9,600 nucleotides of DNA from Oscillospiraceae bacterium (GCA_031261245.1 JAISKU010000065.1:1-9600), one strand, 5' to 3'; shown: positions 1 through 7,859, counted from the first letter of the stretch. Notes: generated from the sequence alone by a model not told the origin. Numbers and translations: made by a program.

Positions 1-3000
1 TCACTCTCCGTCTCCGTGAGCCACAGCTCAAAGCTGAAGTCGCTGCCCTCCCCGAGGGCGCTTTTTACGGTGATGTCGCCGCCGAGGAGCTGGACAATGC
101 GGCGGGAGATGGACAGGCCGAGACCGGTGCCGCCGTATTTGCGCGTCACGAGGCTGTCGCCCTGCTCAAACGGCTTGAAGATCGTCTCAAGGTTTTCCGC
201 GGAGATGCCGATGCCCGTGTCGCGCACGTCGAAGCGGACGAGCGTTTTGCCGTCGCGCCTGTCGAGGCGGCGGATGCCGAGGAACACGTGGCCGAGCTCC
301 GGCGTGAATTTTACGGCGTTGCCCAGGAGGTTGATGAGCACCTGGCGCAGGCGCAGGGAGTCCGAGCGGAAGGTGGAGGGCTTGAAATCCTCGAAATCCG
401 TGTCGAAAACGATGTTTTTCTCCGCGCAGCGCGGGCGGATTATGCCGTCCACCGTCTCAAAGAGCTCCGTGAGCTCCACGGTCTCCTCGGTAATCTCAAT
501 CTTGCCGGCCTCGATCTTCGAGATGTCGAGAATGTCGTTGAGCAGGCCGAGGAGGTGGCGGCTTGACGTCTCTATCTTGGCGACGTTCTCCTGCACGTCG
601 TCAATCTCCGAGGATTTGAGCGAGATCTCCGCCAGGCGGCGGTGGACGATGCTCGTGATTCCTATGATGGCGTTCATCGGGGTGCGTATCTCGTGCGACA
701 TGCGGGCGAGGAATTCGCCCTTGTGCTCGTTCGCGCGGTTGGCGGCGTCCACGGCCTGCTCCAGCTCTATCTGCTTGAGCGAGAGCTCCGTGACGTCGGT
801 GGAGACGATGATGTAGCCGATGCGCTTCCCGGCGTTGTCGAGCAGATAGTTGGCGGAGCCGCGGTAGTAGCGGCCGTCATGCTCACTGAAGAACACGGAG
901 GCCTCCCGCCCCTCGTGCAGGGCGTCGAGCGGGTCGAACTCCGACAGCGGCGGGTAGATGCTGTTCTCCGAATACGGGGCGCCGACGACCTCCTCGAGCG
1001 TCTTTTGGTCGAGGGCGAGGCCGTAGTCGTTTAGATATATGATGTTCATGTCCATGTCGGTGATGCAAAGCGGGCTTCCGACGCTTCCGACGACGCTGTC
1101 CGCCATCTCGTCAAAGGAGTCGGACAGCATACCGAACTCGTCGCTCGCCTGCGAGTTGAAGCGGAACTGGCGCTCTCCCTCCCGGAAGCGCGAGAGGCCG
1201 TTGATTATCTGGCGGATGTTGTCCGTGAGCCACGAGGCGAGCCAGATGGCGACGAGCACGACGAGGAGGATGATGACGGCCGTGATCGTTATGAGCTTTT
1301 TGGAGGTGGCGTCGAGATTCTCCTGCGTGGCGACGGTGAGCGCGTCGTTCGTCGCCTGCGCGGGGGAGGTGAAGTCCTCAATGCTCGACCCTATCGCGAC
1401 GAAGCCGAAGCCGACGCGCAGATTGCCGTTCGCCTCGCTCGGCGCGTAGCGGCCGGTGTAGTAGGGAATGGCGGCGGCGGTGTTGAGCTTCCACAGGCCG
1501 CTCCACAGAATATACAGGGAGCCGGAGCCGCCGCGCTCCGCGAGGTCGAGCCAGCCTGTGCACTGGGGCGCGTTGTTGAGATAGCGGCCGTCAAGGCCGA
1601 CGAATCCGAGCTTCGTGAGGTCGGCGGCCGGAGTGTGGTCGGGGTCGGGGCCGTGCGAGGTGTTTGAGCGGGCCTGATTGAGGAACGTCTGCTGCCCGAT
1701 GATGAGGTCGTACACGGGGTCGCCGGTTTTGGAGCGGGCGATGAGGTCGGGCCAGCCGGCGGCGAGGATAGCGACGCGCTCCTCCGCGGTAAGAGTCTCA
1801 TATTTCGCCGAGTCAACGCCGCACTTCGCGAGGAGCGAGGCGTATATCGTCTGGGATATCCACGGGAGTTGGGGGTCGCCCGTCTCGGGGTTGAAGCCGA
1901 CGATGGAGTTGTGGCGCGGGTGGGCGATGGAGCGGCACTGGTAGTCCCAGATGAACGCGTAGTTGCCCTCCGCGGCGCTCGGCAGCTCCACATACCGGTT
2001 GCTCATCGGGGTCTGGTGGTCGACGAACTCCATGATGTGGTCGTGGTCGAGCGCGAGGGTGACGTAGCCGATTTTTACGCCGTCCACGTACACGGGAGTC
2101 GCCCAGCGGACGATGGCCTCAAAGCGCTCTCCGTTCGGATTCTCCTCGCCGGCGTAGCTCTGCGCCTCGGGATTGTACTCGATGGGGTATTGGCGCGTCT
2201 CCTCGGCGGCCTTGACGTTCGCGGGAGTGTAGACGCCGATCATGTTCGTGCCGACGTAGGCGCCGATGACGTCGGAGACGTATATATCGCCGCCGGGCGT
2301 GTTCGTGAGCGAGGGCAGGGCGTTCCAGTAGTCCTCCGCGCGGATGAACGTGTTGCGGCGGTCGGTGACGTCGCGCAGCTCGCCGGTGACGAAGGCGTCG
2401 GCGTGGTTGACCTTGCGGGAGTAAGGCAGGTCTGTCGTGGAGACGCGGATAAGCTCACGCCCGTCGAGGCCGAGGAACGTGACCTCGTCATACAGCGGGG
2501 CGTTTATGTACTCGAGGGCGTCTGCGGCGCGGGGGTTGAACGTGCTTCCGTACTGCTCCTCCTCGTTCTGCGGGTTTGTGGACTTGCCGATGGTGTCCGA
2601 CATGTCGCGCGTCACGGCGGGAACCCATTTGTTCAGGCCCTCATCGAGCACCCACTCCCCGGAGGCCGCGACGCGGCCGGTTTTTGAGCGGACGAAGGCG
2701 GAGTAGGCGTCCTCAATCAGGCCGAGGTCGCCGCCGAGGGCGCCGGCGAGGTTCGCGAGGTAGCGTATATCGTCGTCGCGCCCGTACAGGAAGTCCGCGA
2801 CGCGCTGCGCCGTGTCGGTGGACATGCGCTCTATGCTCTCCACGGCGGAGGCGTTCAGCGCGTTCTGCGAGTACTCCACGGCGATGTTGCGCAGGCGCAT
2901 ACCGAGCACGCCGATCTGTCCGTAGGCGATGACGGCGACGATGATGAGCGGGATTACCTTTACGAGCAGAAATGTGATGAGCAGCTTTGCGCGCAGACCG

Positions 3001-3062
3001 AGCCCCAGCTTGTTCACGAGGTTGAAGAGGGGCGACAATAATTTTTTGAAGAATTTTTTCAT
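1..3062 (-). CDS. Large membrane sensor histidine kinase (Cache-HAMP-PAS-HisKA-HATPase), C-terminus cut by window edge
   Basis: The reverse strand is open from an ATG at 3062 to the window edge (about 1020 codons, no stop). A GGTGG-like ribosome site lies just upstream. A basic N-terminus leads to a first membrane helix at about residues 26-46. A long extracytoplasmic region (about 47-589) has Cache-like stretches (GGDIYVSDVIGAYVG near 257, VYVDGVKIGYVTLALDH near 320). A second helix lies at about 590-612 (LITITAVIILLVVLVAIWLA), followed by HAMP (about 612-657) and PAS (about 658-765, CITDMDMNIIYLND). The HisKA motif ARMSHEIRTPMNA puts the phospho-accepting His at about 790. The ATPase domain shows an N box (QVLINLLGNAVKF, from 907), DTGIGIS (about 947) and GGTGLGLS (about 976). 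All key residues look intact. It should autophosphorylate after a ligand binds outside the cell. The sequence continues past GSDFSFELWL, so receiver or Hpt domains (hybrid kinase) may lie outside the window. The ligand and partner regulator cannot be told from here. Confidence 0.93.
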   Translation of the reverse strand, partial: MKKFFKKLLSPLFNLVNKLGLGLRAKLLITFLLVKVIPLIIVAVIAYGQIGVLGMRLRNIAVEYSQNALNASAVESIERMSTDTAQRVADFLYGRDDDIRYLANLAGALGGDLGLIEDAYSAFVRSKTGRVAASGEWVLDEGLNKWVPAVTRDMSDTIGKSTNPQNEEEQYGSTFNPRAADALEYINAPLYDEVTFLGLDGRELIRVSTTDLPYSRKVNHADAFVTGELRDVTDRRNTFIRAEDYWNALPSLTNTPGGDIYVSDVIGAYVGTNMIGVYTPANVKAAEETRQYPIEYNPEAQSYAGEENPNGERFEAIVRWATPVYVDGVKIGYVTLALDHDHIMEFVDHQTPMSNRYVELPSAAEGNYAFIWDYQCRSIAHPRHNSIVGFNPETGDPQLPWISQTIYASLLAKCGVDSAKYETLTAEERVAILAAGWPDLIARSKTGDPVYDLIIGQQTFLNQARSNTSHGPDPDHTPAADLTKLGFVGLDGRYLNNAPQCTGWLDLAERGGSGSLYILWSGLWKLNTAAAIPYYTGRYAPSEANGNLRVGFGFVAIGSSIEDFTSPAQATNDALTVATQENLDATSKKLITITAVIILLVVLVAIWLASWLTDNIRQIINGLSRFREGERQFRFNSQASDEFGMLSDSFDEMADSVVGSVGSPLCITDMDMNIIYLNDYGLALDQKTLEEVVGAPYSENSIYPPLSEFDPLDALHEGREASVFFSEHDGRYYRGSANYLLDNAGKRIGYIIVSTDVTELSLKQIELEQAVDAANRANEHKGEFLARMSHEIRTPMNAIIGITSIVHRRLAEISLKSSEIDDVQENVAKIETSSRHLLGLLNDILDISKIEAGKIEITEETVELTELFETVDGIIRPRCAEKNIVFDTDFEDFKPSTFRSDSLRLRQVLINLLGNAVKFTPELGHVFLGIRRLDRRDGKTLVRFDVRDTGIGISAENLETIFKPFEQGDSLVTRKYGGTGLGLSISRRIVQLLGGDITVKSALGEGSDFSFELWLTETES

Positions 3063-3104
3063 ACAGCCCACCAAAATCAAAATAGTCACAATTATACAAA
3101 GACG

Positions 3105-3133
3105 ATTATAGTACAAGAGGCGGACGTCCGCAA
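3105..3133 (-). promoter_or_regulatory. Sigma-A-type promoter for the histidine kinase
   Basis: On the reverse strand TTGCGG (3128-3133) and TATAAT (3105-3110) are 17 bases apart, and the kinase ATG is about 40 bases further on. A second TATAAT (3091-3096) lies downstream but has no well-spaced -35. The -35 and spacer overlap the palindrome at 3120-3131. Confidence 0.65.
3120..3131. repeat. Perfect 12-base palindrome GCGGACGTCCGC, possible operator
   Basis: This fully self-complementary GC-rich 12-mer sits alone in an otherwise AT-rich gap between two divergent promoters and overlaps the -35/spacer of the kinase promoter. That position would suit a repressor site. No binding protein is identified, so the function is inferred from position only. 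Confidence 0.4.
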
Positions 3134-3185
3134 GTGTATTTTATTAAAAATATGCGGTAAAACATATTTCGGCAAATAATAACTA

Positions 3186-3214
3186 TTGAAAAAATGTAAT
3201 ATTGGTAATATAAT
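3186..3214 (+). promoter_or_regulatory. Consensus sigma-A promoter for murC
   Basis: TTGAAA (3186-3191) and a perfect TATAAT (3209-3214) are separated by 17 bases. The start point expected near 3221 leaves a leader of about 33-39 bases before murC. This is one of the best promoter matches in the window and fits an essential cell-wall gene. Confidence 0.75.
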
Positions 3215-3253
3215 GGCGCGGTTGAACAAACGGATTAGTATTGGAGCGTATTA

Positions 3254-4666
3254 TTGACAATGAGTATTGAAGAGCTTGAGGCGAAGCTGAAACCCGGGGC
3301 GCGGGCGCATCTCGTCGGAATAGGCGGGGTGTCCATGTCGCCGCTCGCCGAGGTGCTGTACGCGGGCGGGATAGCCGTGTCCGGCTCCGACGCGAAGGAG
3401 AGCGCGGCGACGGAGCGGCTTAGGGAGCTGGGAATACCCGTCACGATAGGGCATTTCGCGAAAAGTGTGCGCGGGTCGGACCTGGTCATACGCACGGCGG
3501 CGGTGCGCGACGACAACGAGGAGATAGCCGAGGCGAAAGCCCTCGGCATACCCGTTTTTGAGCGCGCGGAGGCGTGGGGGCACATCATGCGCTCCTACCG
3601 TGACGCGATATGCATCGCGGGGTCGCACGGAAAGACGACGACGACCTCCATGGTGGCGCAGATACTGCTCGCCGCGAACGTTGACCCGACGGTGATGATA
3701 GGCGGGACGCTGCCCTCCATAGGCTCCGGCTATCGCGTGGGGCACGGGCGGGCGATAGTCCTCGAGGCGTGCGAATACTACGACTCTTTTCTGAAGTTTT
3801 TTCCGACGGTTGCCGTCGTGCTCAATGTGGACGACGACCACCTCGACTATTTCGGGACGTTTGAGCGCGTGAAGGCGTCCTTCGCGGCGTTCGCGAACCT
3901 CGCGCCGCCGGAGGGGACGATAGTCTGCAACGCGGACGACGCGGACACGATGGACGCGCTTCGCCCGCTCGGCCGAGAGCTGCTGACGTTCGGGTTCGAC
4001 GCCGGGGCGGACGTGCGGGGCGAGCACGAGCGGCCGGAGGGTCAAGGGGTCAGCCTCGACGTGCTGTACGAGGACAGGGTGTACTGCCGCCTGAAGCTGC
4101 GCGTGCCGGGACACCACAACGTGATGAACGCCCTCGCGTCGGCGGCCGTCGCAATCGCGCTCGGTCTGCCGGGCGAGGCCGTCGAGGACGGGCTGCGCGA
4201 CTTTATGGGCGCGGGGCGGCGGTTTGAGTTCAAGGGGAAGATAAACGGCGCGGACATTTTTGACGATTACGCGCACCATCCGAGCGAGCTGAAGGCGCTG
4301 CTTGACATGACGCTCGCGCTGCCGTATGAGCGCGTGCTGCTGGCGTTTCAGCCGCACACGTATTCGCGCACGGCGACGCACTTCGACGCGTTCGCGGAGC
4401 AGCTGAAACGACCGGCGGCGACGTTCCTCGCGGAGATCTACGCCGCGCGGGAGAAGAACACGTACAACGTCACCTCGGCGGATCTGGCGCGGGCGATTCC
4501 CGGCGCCGTGCACTGCGCGACGTTCGCGGAGCTGACGGATAAGCTCGCCGCCGAGGCGAGGCCGGGGGATCTGATTCTGACGGTCGGCGCGGGCGAGCTG
4601 GACACGGTGGGCGCGGAGCTGGCGAGGCGCGGGGAAGAGGCTAATACCCCAGACGCTCCAGTATAG
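3254..4666 (+). CDS. murC: UDP-N-acetylmuramate--L-alanine ligase (MurC)
   Basis: Cytoplasmic peptidoglycan enzyme that joins L-alanine to UDP-MurNAc using ATP, the first step of stem-peptide synthesis. The N-terminal nucleotide-sugar fold shows HLVGIGGVSMSPLA (about 19-32). The ATP loop is GSHGKTTTT (from 123). The central domain has EACEYYDSFLKF (about 171-182), a form I associate with clostridial MurC in place of the common EADESD, and NVDDDHLDYF (about 191-200). DYAHHPSE (about 338-345) and HTYSRT are also typical. The 470-residue length is normal. Start choice: GGAG at 3243-3246 is 7 bases from a TTG at 3254 but 13 from an ATG at 3260, so the TTG fits the ribosome site better although ATG (468 residues) is the preferred codon. 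It stands alone on this strand, and its last 26 bases overlap the end of the convergent gene. Mpl is less likely given the length and motifs. Confidence 0.93.
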   Translation: MTMSIEELEAKLKPGARAHLVGIGGVSMSPLAEVLYAGGIAVSGSDAKESAATERLRELGIPVTIGHFAKSVRGSDLVIRTAAVRDDNEEIAEAKALGIPVFERAEAWGHIMRSYRDAICIAGSHGKTTTTSMVAQILLAANVDPTVMIGGTLPSIGSGYRVGHGRAIVLEACEYYDSFLKFFPTVAVVLNVDDDHLDYFGTFERVKASFAAFANLAPPEGTIVCNADDADTMDALRPLGRELLTFGFDAGADVRGEHERPEGQGVSLDVLYEDRVYCRLKLRVPGHHNVMNALASAAVAIALGLPGEAVEDGLRDFMGAGRRFEFKGKINGADIFDDYAHHPSELKALLDMTLALPYERVLLAFQPHTYSRTATHFDAFAEQLKRPAATFLAEIYAAREKNTYNVTSADLARAIPGAVHCATFAELTDKLAAEARPGDLILTVGAGELDTVGAELARRGEEANTPDAPV

Positions 4667-5078
4667 CGATTGCGTTTTCGATGAAGCCGGAGCACTTGAG
4701 CTCGCCCATATTCTCGAGCTCGAATTTTTCGTGACCCTCGGGGGTGGAGGTGTCCACGCCGAGCAGGTCGCGGCAGAGCAGGCAGCCGTTCACGCGGCGA
4801 AACTCCGCCATGAATTCGGCGGCGCGGGCCCCGCAGTCGGCTTTTGCGCCGAGGTCGCCGGGGATATACTGGCCCTTTGCCGCGCCGATGGCCATGAGGC
4901 CGCCGGTGGCGGCTCCGCAGACCTCGCCGCACCTCATGCCGCCGCCGAAGGCGGAGGAGATGCGCAGCGCGGTCTCGACCTCGACGTCGTAGTCCTCCGC
5001 GAAGGCGGCGAAAACCGCCTGTGAACAGTTGAAGCTCGCGCCGCGATACGCGTTGGCGCGCTCTGTTTTTTCGGACAT
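4641..5078 (-). CDS. C_GCAxxG_C_C family Cys-rich small protein
   Basis: A 145-residue protein of the C_GCAxxG_C_C family, which is named for its cysteine pattern and is common in anaerobes. The function is not established; a redox or metal role is inferred from the cysteines. Visible features are FNCSQAVFAAF near the start, then GGGMRCGEVCGAATGG, a DCG, GCLLCRDLL and a final KCSGF. These are the spaced cysteines expected of the family. The start at 5078 is supported by GAGGTG (5085-5090) 6 bases upstream; a longer in-frame extension exists but lacks such a site and would begin almost at the promoter. No signal peptide is seen, so it is probably cytoplasmic. It is transcribed alone toward murC, and the two coding ends overlap by 26 bases. 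Confidence 0.85.
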   Translation of the reverse strand: MSEKTERANAYRGASFNCSQAVFAAFAEDYDVEVETALRISSAFGGGMRCGEVCGAATGGLMAIGAAKGQYIPGDLGAKADCGARAAEFMAEFRRVNGCLLCRDLLGVDTSTPEGHEKFELENMGELKCSGFIENAIAILERLGY

Positions 5079-5110
5079 GTGAAGCACCTCTTTAATTATA
5101 GTTATACGCC

Positions 5111-5139
5111 ATTGTATCACCTGGCCGCGCGGCGGACAA
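5111..5139 (-). promoter_or_regulatory. Promoter of the Cys-rich protein gene
   Basis: On the reverse strand TTGTCC (5134-5139) and TACAAT (5111-5116) are 17 bases apart, about 33 bases before the start codon. It lies back to back with the promoter at 5163-5190. Confidence 0.6.
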
Positions 5140-5162
5140 GTGATATTTTTTGTTCCGTTTTG

Positions 5163-5190
5163 TTGACGCGGGCGGGATTTTGCGTATACT
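5163..5190 (+). promoter_or_regulatory. Promoter of the small terminase-like gene
   Basis: TTGACG (5163-5168) and TATACT (5185-5190) are 16 bases apart. The start point expected near 5197 leaves a very short leader carrying the GGAGG ribosome site at 5200-5204. Confidence 0.6.
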
Positions 5191-5212
5191 GCGGCTTCGG
5201 GAGGTGCGGGAG

Positions 5213-5575
5213 ATGAATCTTGTGGATTTCAGGCGGACGATATGCGAGTATTTTGAGGAGTGCGAGGCGTCGGGGGCGTTCCCGGACGAGGCGGCGATGG
5301 CGCTTAGGCTCGGCATCACGCGGGAGATGATAGAGGAGTGGCTTGAGGACAGCTCGCGCGGGCGCGCGGGGTACAGGCGGGCGCTTCTCGACGCGCGGCT
5401 GCGGCGGGAGAGCGTGATCACGCGCGGGATATACGCGTCGGAAAAATCGACGAGCGGGAAGGTGTTCCTCGCGCGGCAGGCGGCGTCCGGCGGGCTGCAC
5501 GACAAGCCGAAGGAGACGCGGGAAAAGGTCGCGGTGAAGGTGATTTTCCGAGGCGCGCCGGACGCGTTCGACTGA
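5213..5575 (+). CDS. Small helix-turn-helix protein, terminase small-subunit-like (orphan)
   Basis: A 120-residue protein that I do not recognise with certainty. The start at 5213 is chosen because GGAGG (5200-5204) lies 8 bases upstream; the longer open frame from 5150 would run through the promoter. The N-terminal half (about 5-50) reads as a DNA-binding domain: FRRTICEYFEECEASGAFP, then AMALRLGITREMIEEWLED, a plausible helix-turn-helix. The second half has RGIYASEKSTSGKVFLARQAASGG, which recalls the part of phage terminase small-subunit-like (Gp3-type) proteins where a chain of the form 'AIFLLKANFG(W/Y)(K/R)DK' precedes a charged tail; here it ends HDKPKE. Those families are the best guess, from overall layout. 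There is no large terminase, portal or other phage gene nearby, so it is either a relic or a domesticated regulator. The composition matches its neighbours. Confidence 0.5.
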   Translation: MNLVDFRRTICEYFEECEASGAFPDEAAMALRLGITREMIEEWLEDSSRGRAGYRRALLDARLRRESVITRGIYASEKSTSGKVFLARQAASGGLHDKPKETREKVAVKVIFRGAPDAFD

Positions 5576-5590
5576 TTTTGAAATTTTTTG

Positions 5591-5618
5591 TTGCATATCG
5601 GCGGGAATATGTTAGAAT
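5591..5618 (+). promoter_or_regulatory. Promoter of the amino acid ABC transporter operon
   Basis: TTGCAT (5591-5596) and TAGAAT (5613-5618) are 16 bases apart in an AT-rich gap, about 38 bases before the binding-protein ATG. The -10 region lies in the 12-mer GTTAGAATAATC (5611-5622), which recurs exactly at the HMA promoter (7881-7892). Confidence 0.65.
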
Positions 5619-5633
5619 AATCACCGGATTATT
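5616..5633. promoter_or_regulatory. Inverted repeat over the ABC operon -10/start region, candidate operator
   Basis: AATAATC (5616-5622) and GATTATT (5627-5633) form perfect 7-base arms around ACCG. The dyad begins in the -10 and covers the probable start point, where a repressor would block transcription. It could be chance in AT-rich DNA, but its register resembles that of the larger dyad at 7887-7922. Confidence 0.4.
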
Positions 5634-5655
5634 AAAATATTCGGAGGGTGAAACA

Positions 5656-6411
5656 ATGAAACGGATTATTGCGATACTGCTCGCGCTCGTGTGCGTCGCG
5701 GCGCTCGTCTCCTGTAAGAAGTCGGAGAAGATGGTCATCGGCATCACGGAGTACGAGCCGATGAATTACAAGGATTCCTCGGGGAAGTGGATAGGCTTTG
5801 ACACGGAGTTCGCCGAGGCGGCGTGCAAAAAGCTCGGCCGCACGCCGGAGTTCAAGGTGATCGACTGGGAGACGAAGGAAATCGAGCTGAAGGCCGGGAA
5901 CATCGACTGCATCTGGAACGGGCTTACCGTGACGGAGGAGCGGCGCGAGAACATGGCGTTCACGTCGTCCTATCTCATCAATGAGCAGGCGATTGTGGTG
6001 AAGGCCGAAAACGCCGCGAAATACACGGACAAGGCGAGCTTCGCGGGCGCGAGCTTCGTAGCGGAGTCCGAGTCCGCCGGGCAGACGGCGGTTGAGAGCG
6101 ATTTCCCCGACGCGAAGTTTACGGCGGTGGAGTCGCAGGCGATGACGCTGCTTGAGGTCAAGGCGGGGACGGCGGACGCGGCGGTTATCGACGTGACGAT
6201 GGCGCGCGCGATGACGGGCGCGGGGACGGACTACGCGGATCTCGTGATCGTGACGGGCATATCGCTCACAAACGAGGAGTACGCGATAGGGTTCAAAATC
6301 GGCAGCGAGGACGTCGCGAAATTCAACGACATAATCAAGACGTTCCGGAGCGACGGGACGCTCTCCAAGCTCGCGGAGAAGTACGGCGTCGCGGATTTGC
6401 TGATAAAGTAA
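5656..6411 (+). CDS. Polar amino acid ABC transporter, substrate-binding lipoprotein
   Basis: A 251-residue extracytoplasmic solute-binding protein of family 3 (SBP_bac_3), which captures an amino acid outside the membrane and delivers it to the permease encoded next. The start at 5656 has GGAGG (5643-5647) 8 bases upstream. The N-terminus is a lipoprotein signal: basic MKR, hydrophobic core, and lipobox LVSC with the lipidated Cys at residue 20. The mature part begins with the family pattern MVIGITEYEPMNYKD and GKWIGFDTEFAEAACKKLG, followed by IDCIWNGLTVTEERRENMAFTSSY, the usual ligand-cleft region. The C-terminus, SDGTLSKLAEKYG, is also typical. The permease starts 2 bases after the stop, so the genes are co-transcribed. 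The exact amino acid cannot be read from the sequence. Confidence 0.93.
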   Translation: MKRIIAILLALVCVAALVSCKKSEKMVIGITEYEPMNYKDSSGKWIGFDTEFAEAACKKLGRTPEFKVIDWETKEIELKAGNIDCIWNGLTVTEERRENMAFTSSYLINEQAIVVKAENAAKYTDKASFAGASFVAESESAGQTAVESDFPDAKFTAVESQAMTLLEVKAGTADAAVIDVTMARAMTGAGTDYADLVIVTGISLTNEEYAIGFKIGSEDVAKFNDIIKTFRSDGTLSKLAEKYGVADLLIK

Positions 6412-6412
6412 A

Positions 6413-7057
6413 GTGAGCTTTGCCGGCATAACAAATACACTTGCGCGCGGCTTCGGCATGACGTGTCTGATTTTTATCGTCACGCTCGTGCTGGCCGCGC
6501 CGCTCGGTCTTGTCGTGGCGTTCGGCTCCATGAGTAAGCTGAGGCCGCTAAAGTGGCTCACGCGGACGTTCGTGTGGGTCATACGCGGCACGCCGCTTAT
6601 GTTACAGGTGATAGTCGTGTTCTACGGGCCGAGTCTGCTGTGGGACTGGAGCGCGATGTCGCGCGAGGTCGCGGTGATCGCGGCGTTCGTGATAAACTAC
6701 GCGGCGTATTTTTCGGAGATTTACAGGAGCGGAATCGAGGGCGTGCCGCGCGGGCAGTATGAGGCGGGGCAGGCCCTCGGCATGACGAAGGGGCAGATTT
6801 TCTTCAAGATTACGCTCCTGCAGGTGATAAAGCGGATTGTGCCGCCGATGTCAAACGAGATAATCACGCTTGTCAAGGACACGTCGATTGCGCGCACGAT
6901 AGCCGTGCGGGAGATTATCATGGAGGCGTTCACGTTCACGACGCGCGGTCTCATCTGGCCGCTTTTTTATTCGGGGCTTTTCTTTTTGCTGTTCAACGGG
7001 ATTCTGACGATTCTGTTCGGGCGGATTGAGAAGAAGCTCGGCTATTTCAGGGTGTGA
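6413..7057 (+). CDS. Polar amino acid ABC transporter, permease
   Basis: A 214-residue inner-membrane permease of the His/Glu/Gln/Arg/opine type. It begins with GTG one base after the upstream TAA. No good ribosome site is seen, which suggests translational coupling. The next in-frame ATG (6459) would remove part of the N-terminus before the first helix, so GTG is preferred. Helices are visible at about 16-36 ([20 protein letters not shown]), 56-72 ([11 protein letters not shown]), 83-97 ([15 protein letters not shown]) and near the C-terminus ([19 protein letters not shown]). RGTPLMLQ and the EAA loop ([17 protein letters not shown]), which contacts the ATPase, are intact. The length is normal for the family. 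Confidence 0.93.
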   Translation: MSFAGITNTLARGFGMTCLIFIVTLVLAAPLGLVVAFGSMSKLRPLKWLTRTFVWVIRGTPLMLQVIVVFYGPSLLWDWSAMSREVAVIAAFVINYAAYFSEIYRSGIEGVPRGQYEAGQALGMTKGQIFFKITLLQVIKRIVPPMSNEIITLVKDTSIARTIAVREIIMEAFTFTTRGLIWPLFYSGLFFLLFNGILTILFGRIEKKLGYFRV

Positions 7058-7064
7058 GGGACAA

Positions 7065-7850
7065 ATGGCGATTTTAGAGGTCGAAAAGCTCGAAAAAGCC
7101 TTCGGCGGGACGAGAGTGCTCGGCGGGGTGGACTTCTCGCTGGAAAAAGGCGAGGCGCTCGCGATAATAGGCTCGTCCGGGAGCGGCAAGACGACGCTTT
7201 TGCGGTGTCTGAATTTCCTCGAGATTCCCGACGGGGGCGTGATACGCGTGGGCGGGGAGACGGTTTTCGACGCGGGCGATCCCGCGACGAGGAGCGAGAG
7301 CGAGATTCGGCGGCGGAGACTGCACTTCGGGCTTGTGTTTCAGAATTTCAACCTGTTTCCGCAGTACACGGCGCTTAAAAATGTGACGCTCGCCGTCGAG
7401 CTTCTGGCGCGGGAGCGCGAGGATTTCAAGCGGCGGAGGAGCGAGATTTTCACGGAGATTGAGGAGCGGGCGCGGGCGGTGCTCGACTCCGTGGGGCTGT
7501 CCGACAAGCTCGCGAGCTATCCGCACGAGCTGTCGGGCGGGCAGCAGCAGCGGGTCGCGATTGCGCGGGCTCTCGCGCTGTCGCCGGACATTCTGTGCTT
7601 TGACGAGCCGACGTCGGCGCTCGACCCCGAGCTTACGGGCGAGGTCTTACGCGTAATACGCTCTTTGGCTGACAAACGTACAACTATGGTGATTGTGACG
7701 CACGAGATGCAGTTCGCGCGGGAGGTGTCCGACAAGGTGATTTTCATTGACGGCGGCGTGATTGTCGAGCGGGGGACGCCGGAGGAGGTGTTCGGGAGCC
7801 CGAAGCATGATAGGACGCGGCGGTTTCTCGAGCGGTATTCGGGCGGATAA
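7065..7850 (+). CDS. Polar amino acid ABC transporter, ATP-binding protein (GlnQ-like)
   Basis: A 261-residue cytoplasmic ATPase that powers the importer. The start at 7065 follows GAGGG (7056-7060), which overlaps the permease stop; a longer in-frame extension into the permease gene is unlikely. Walker A is GSSGSGKTT (36-44). The Q loop is in [16 protein letters not shown], the signature is [15 protein letters not shown], Walker B is [14 protein letters not shown], and the switch His is in VTHEMQFA. All are intact. Between the Q loop and the signature a charged helical stretch ([25 protein letters not shown]) makes it about 20 residues longer than a standard GlnQ; I recall similar stretches in clostridial members. 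It is the last gene of the operon, and no clear terminator follows before the next promoter at 7860. Confidence 0.95.
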   Translation: MAILEVEKLEKAFGGTRVLGGVDFSLEKGEALAIIGSSGSGKTTLLRCLNFLEIPDGGVIRVGGETVFDAGDPATRSESEIRRRRLHFGLVFQNFNLFPQYTALKNVTLAVELLAREREDFKRRRSEIFTEIEERARAVLDSVGLSDKLASYPHELSGGQQQRVAIARALALSPDILCFDEPTSALDPELTGEVLRVIRSLADKRTTMVIVTHEMQFAREVSDKVIFIDGGVIVERGTPEEVFGSPKHDRTRRFLERYSGG

Positions 7851-7859
7851 AAGTTTTTC

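Noticed and set aside
1869..2687. Open frame of 272 codons on the plus strand (with others at 16-816, 642-1034 and 1039-1449)
   Set aside because: All lie opposite the continuous histidine kinase frame, whose domains are recognisable from end to end; these are shadow frames in GC-rich DNA.
3251..4513. Open frame of 420 codons on the minus strand opposite murC
   Set aside because: It is antisense to a clear MurC, is rich in Arg/His/Val as expected from the GC-rich opposite strand, and shows no family motif or ribosome site.
5213..5575. Possible prophage at this position
   Set aside because: Only one phage-like gene is present; the flanking genes are ordinary chromosomal genes with the same base composition, and no integrase, portal or attachment-site repeat is seen.
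5632..6591. Open frame of 319 codons on the minus strand across the binding-protein gene
   Set aside because: It is antisense to a well-supported lipoprotein gene and runs through its promoter; the composition is Arg/His-rich shadow sequence.
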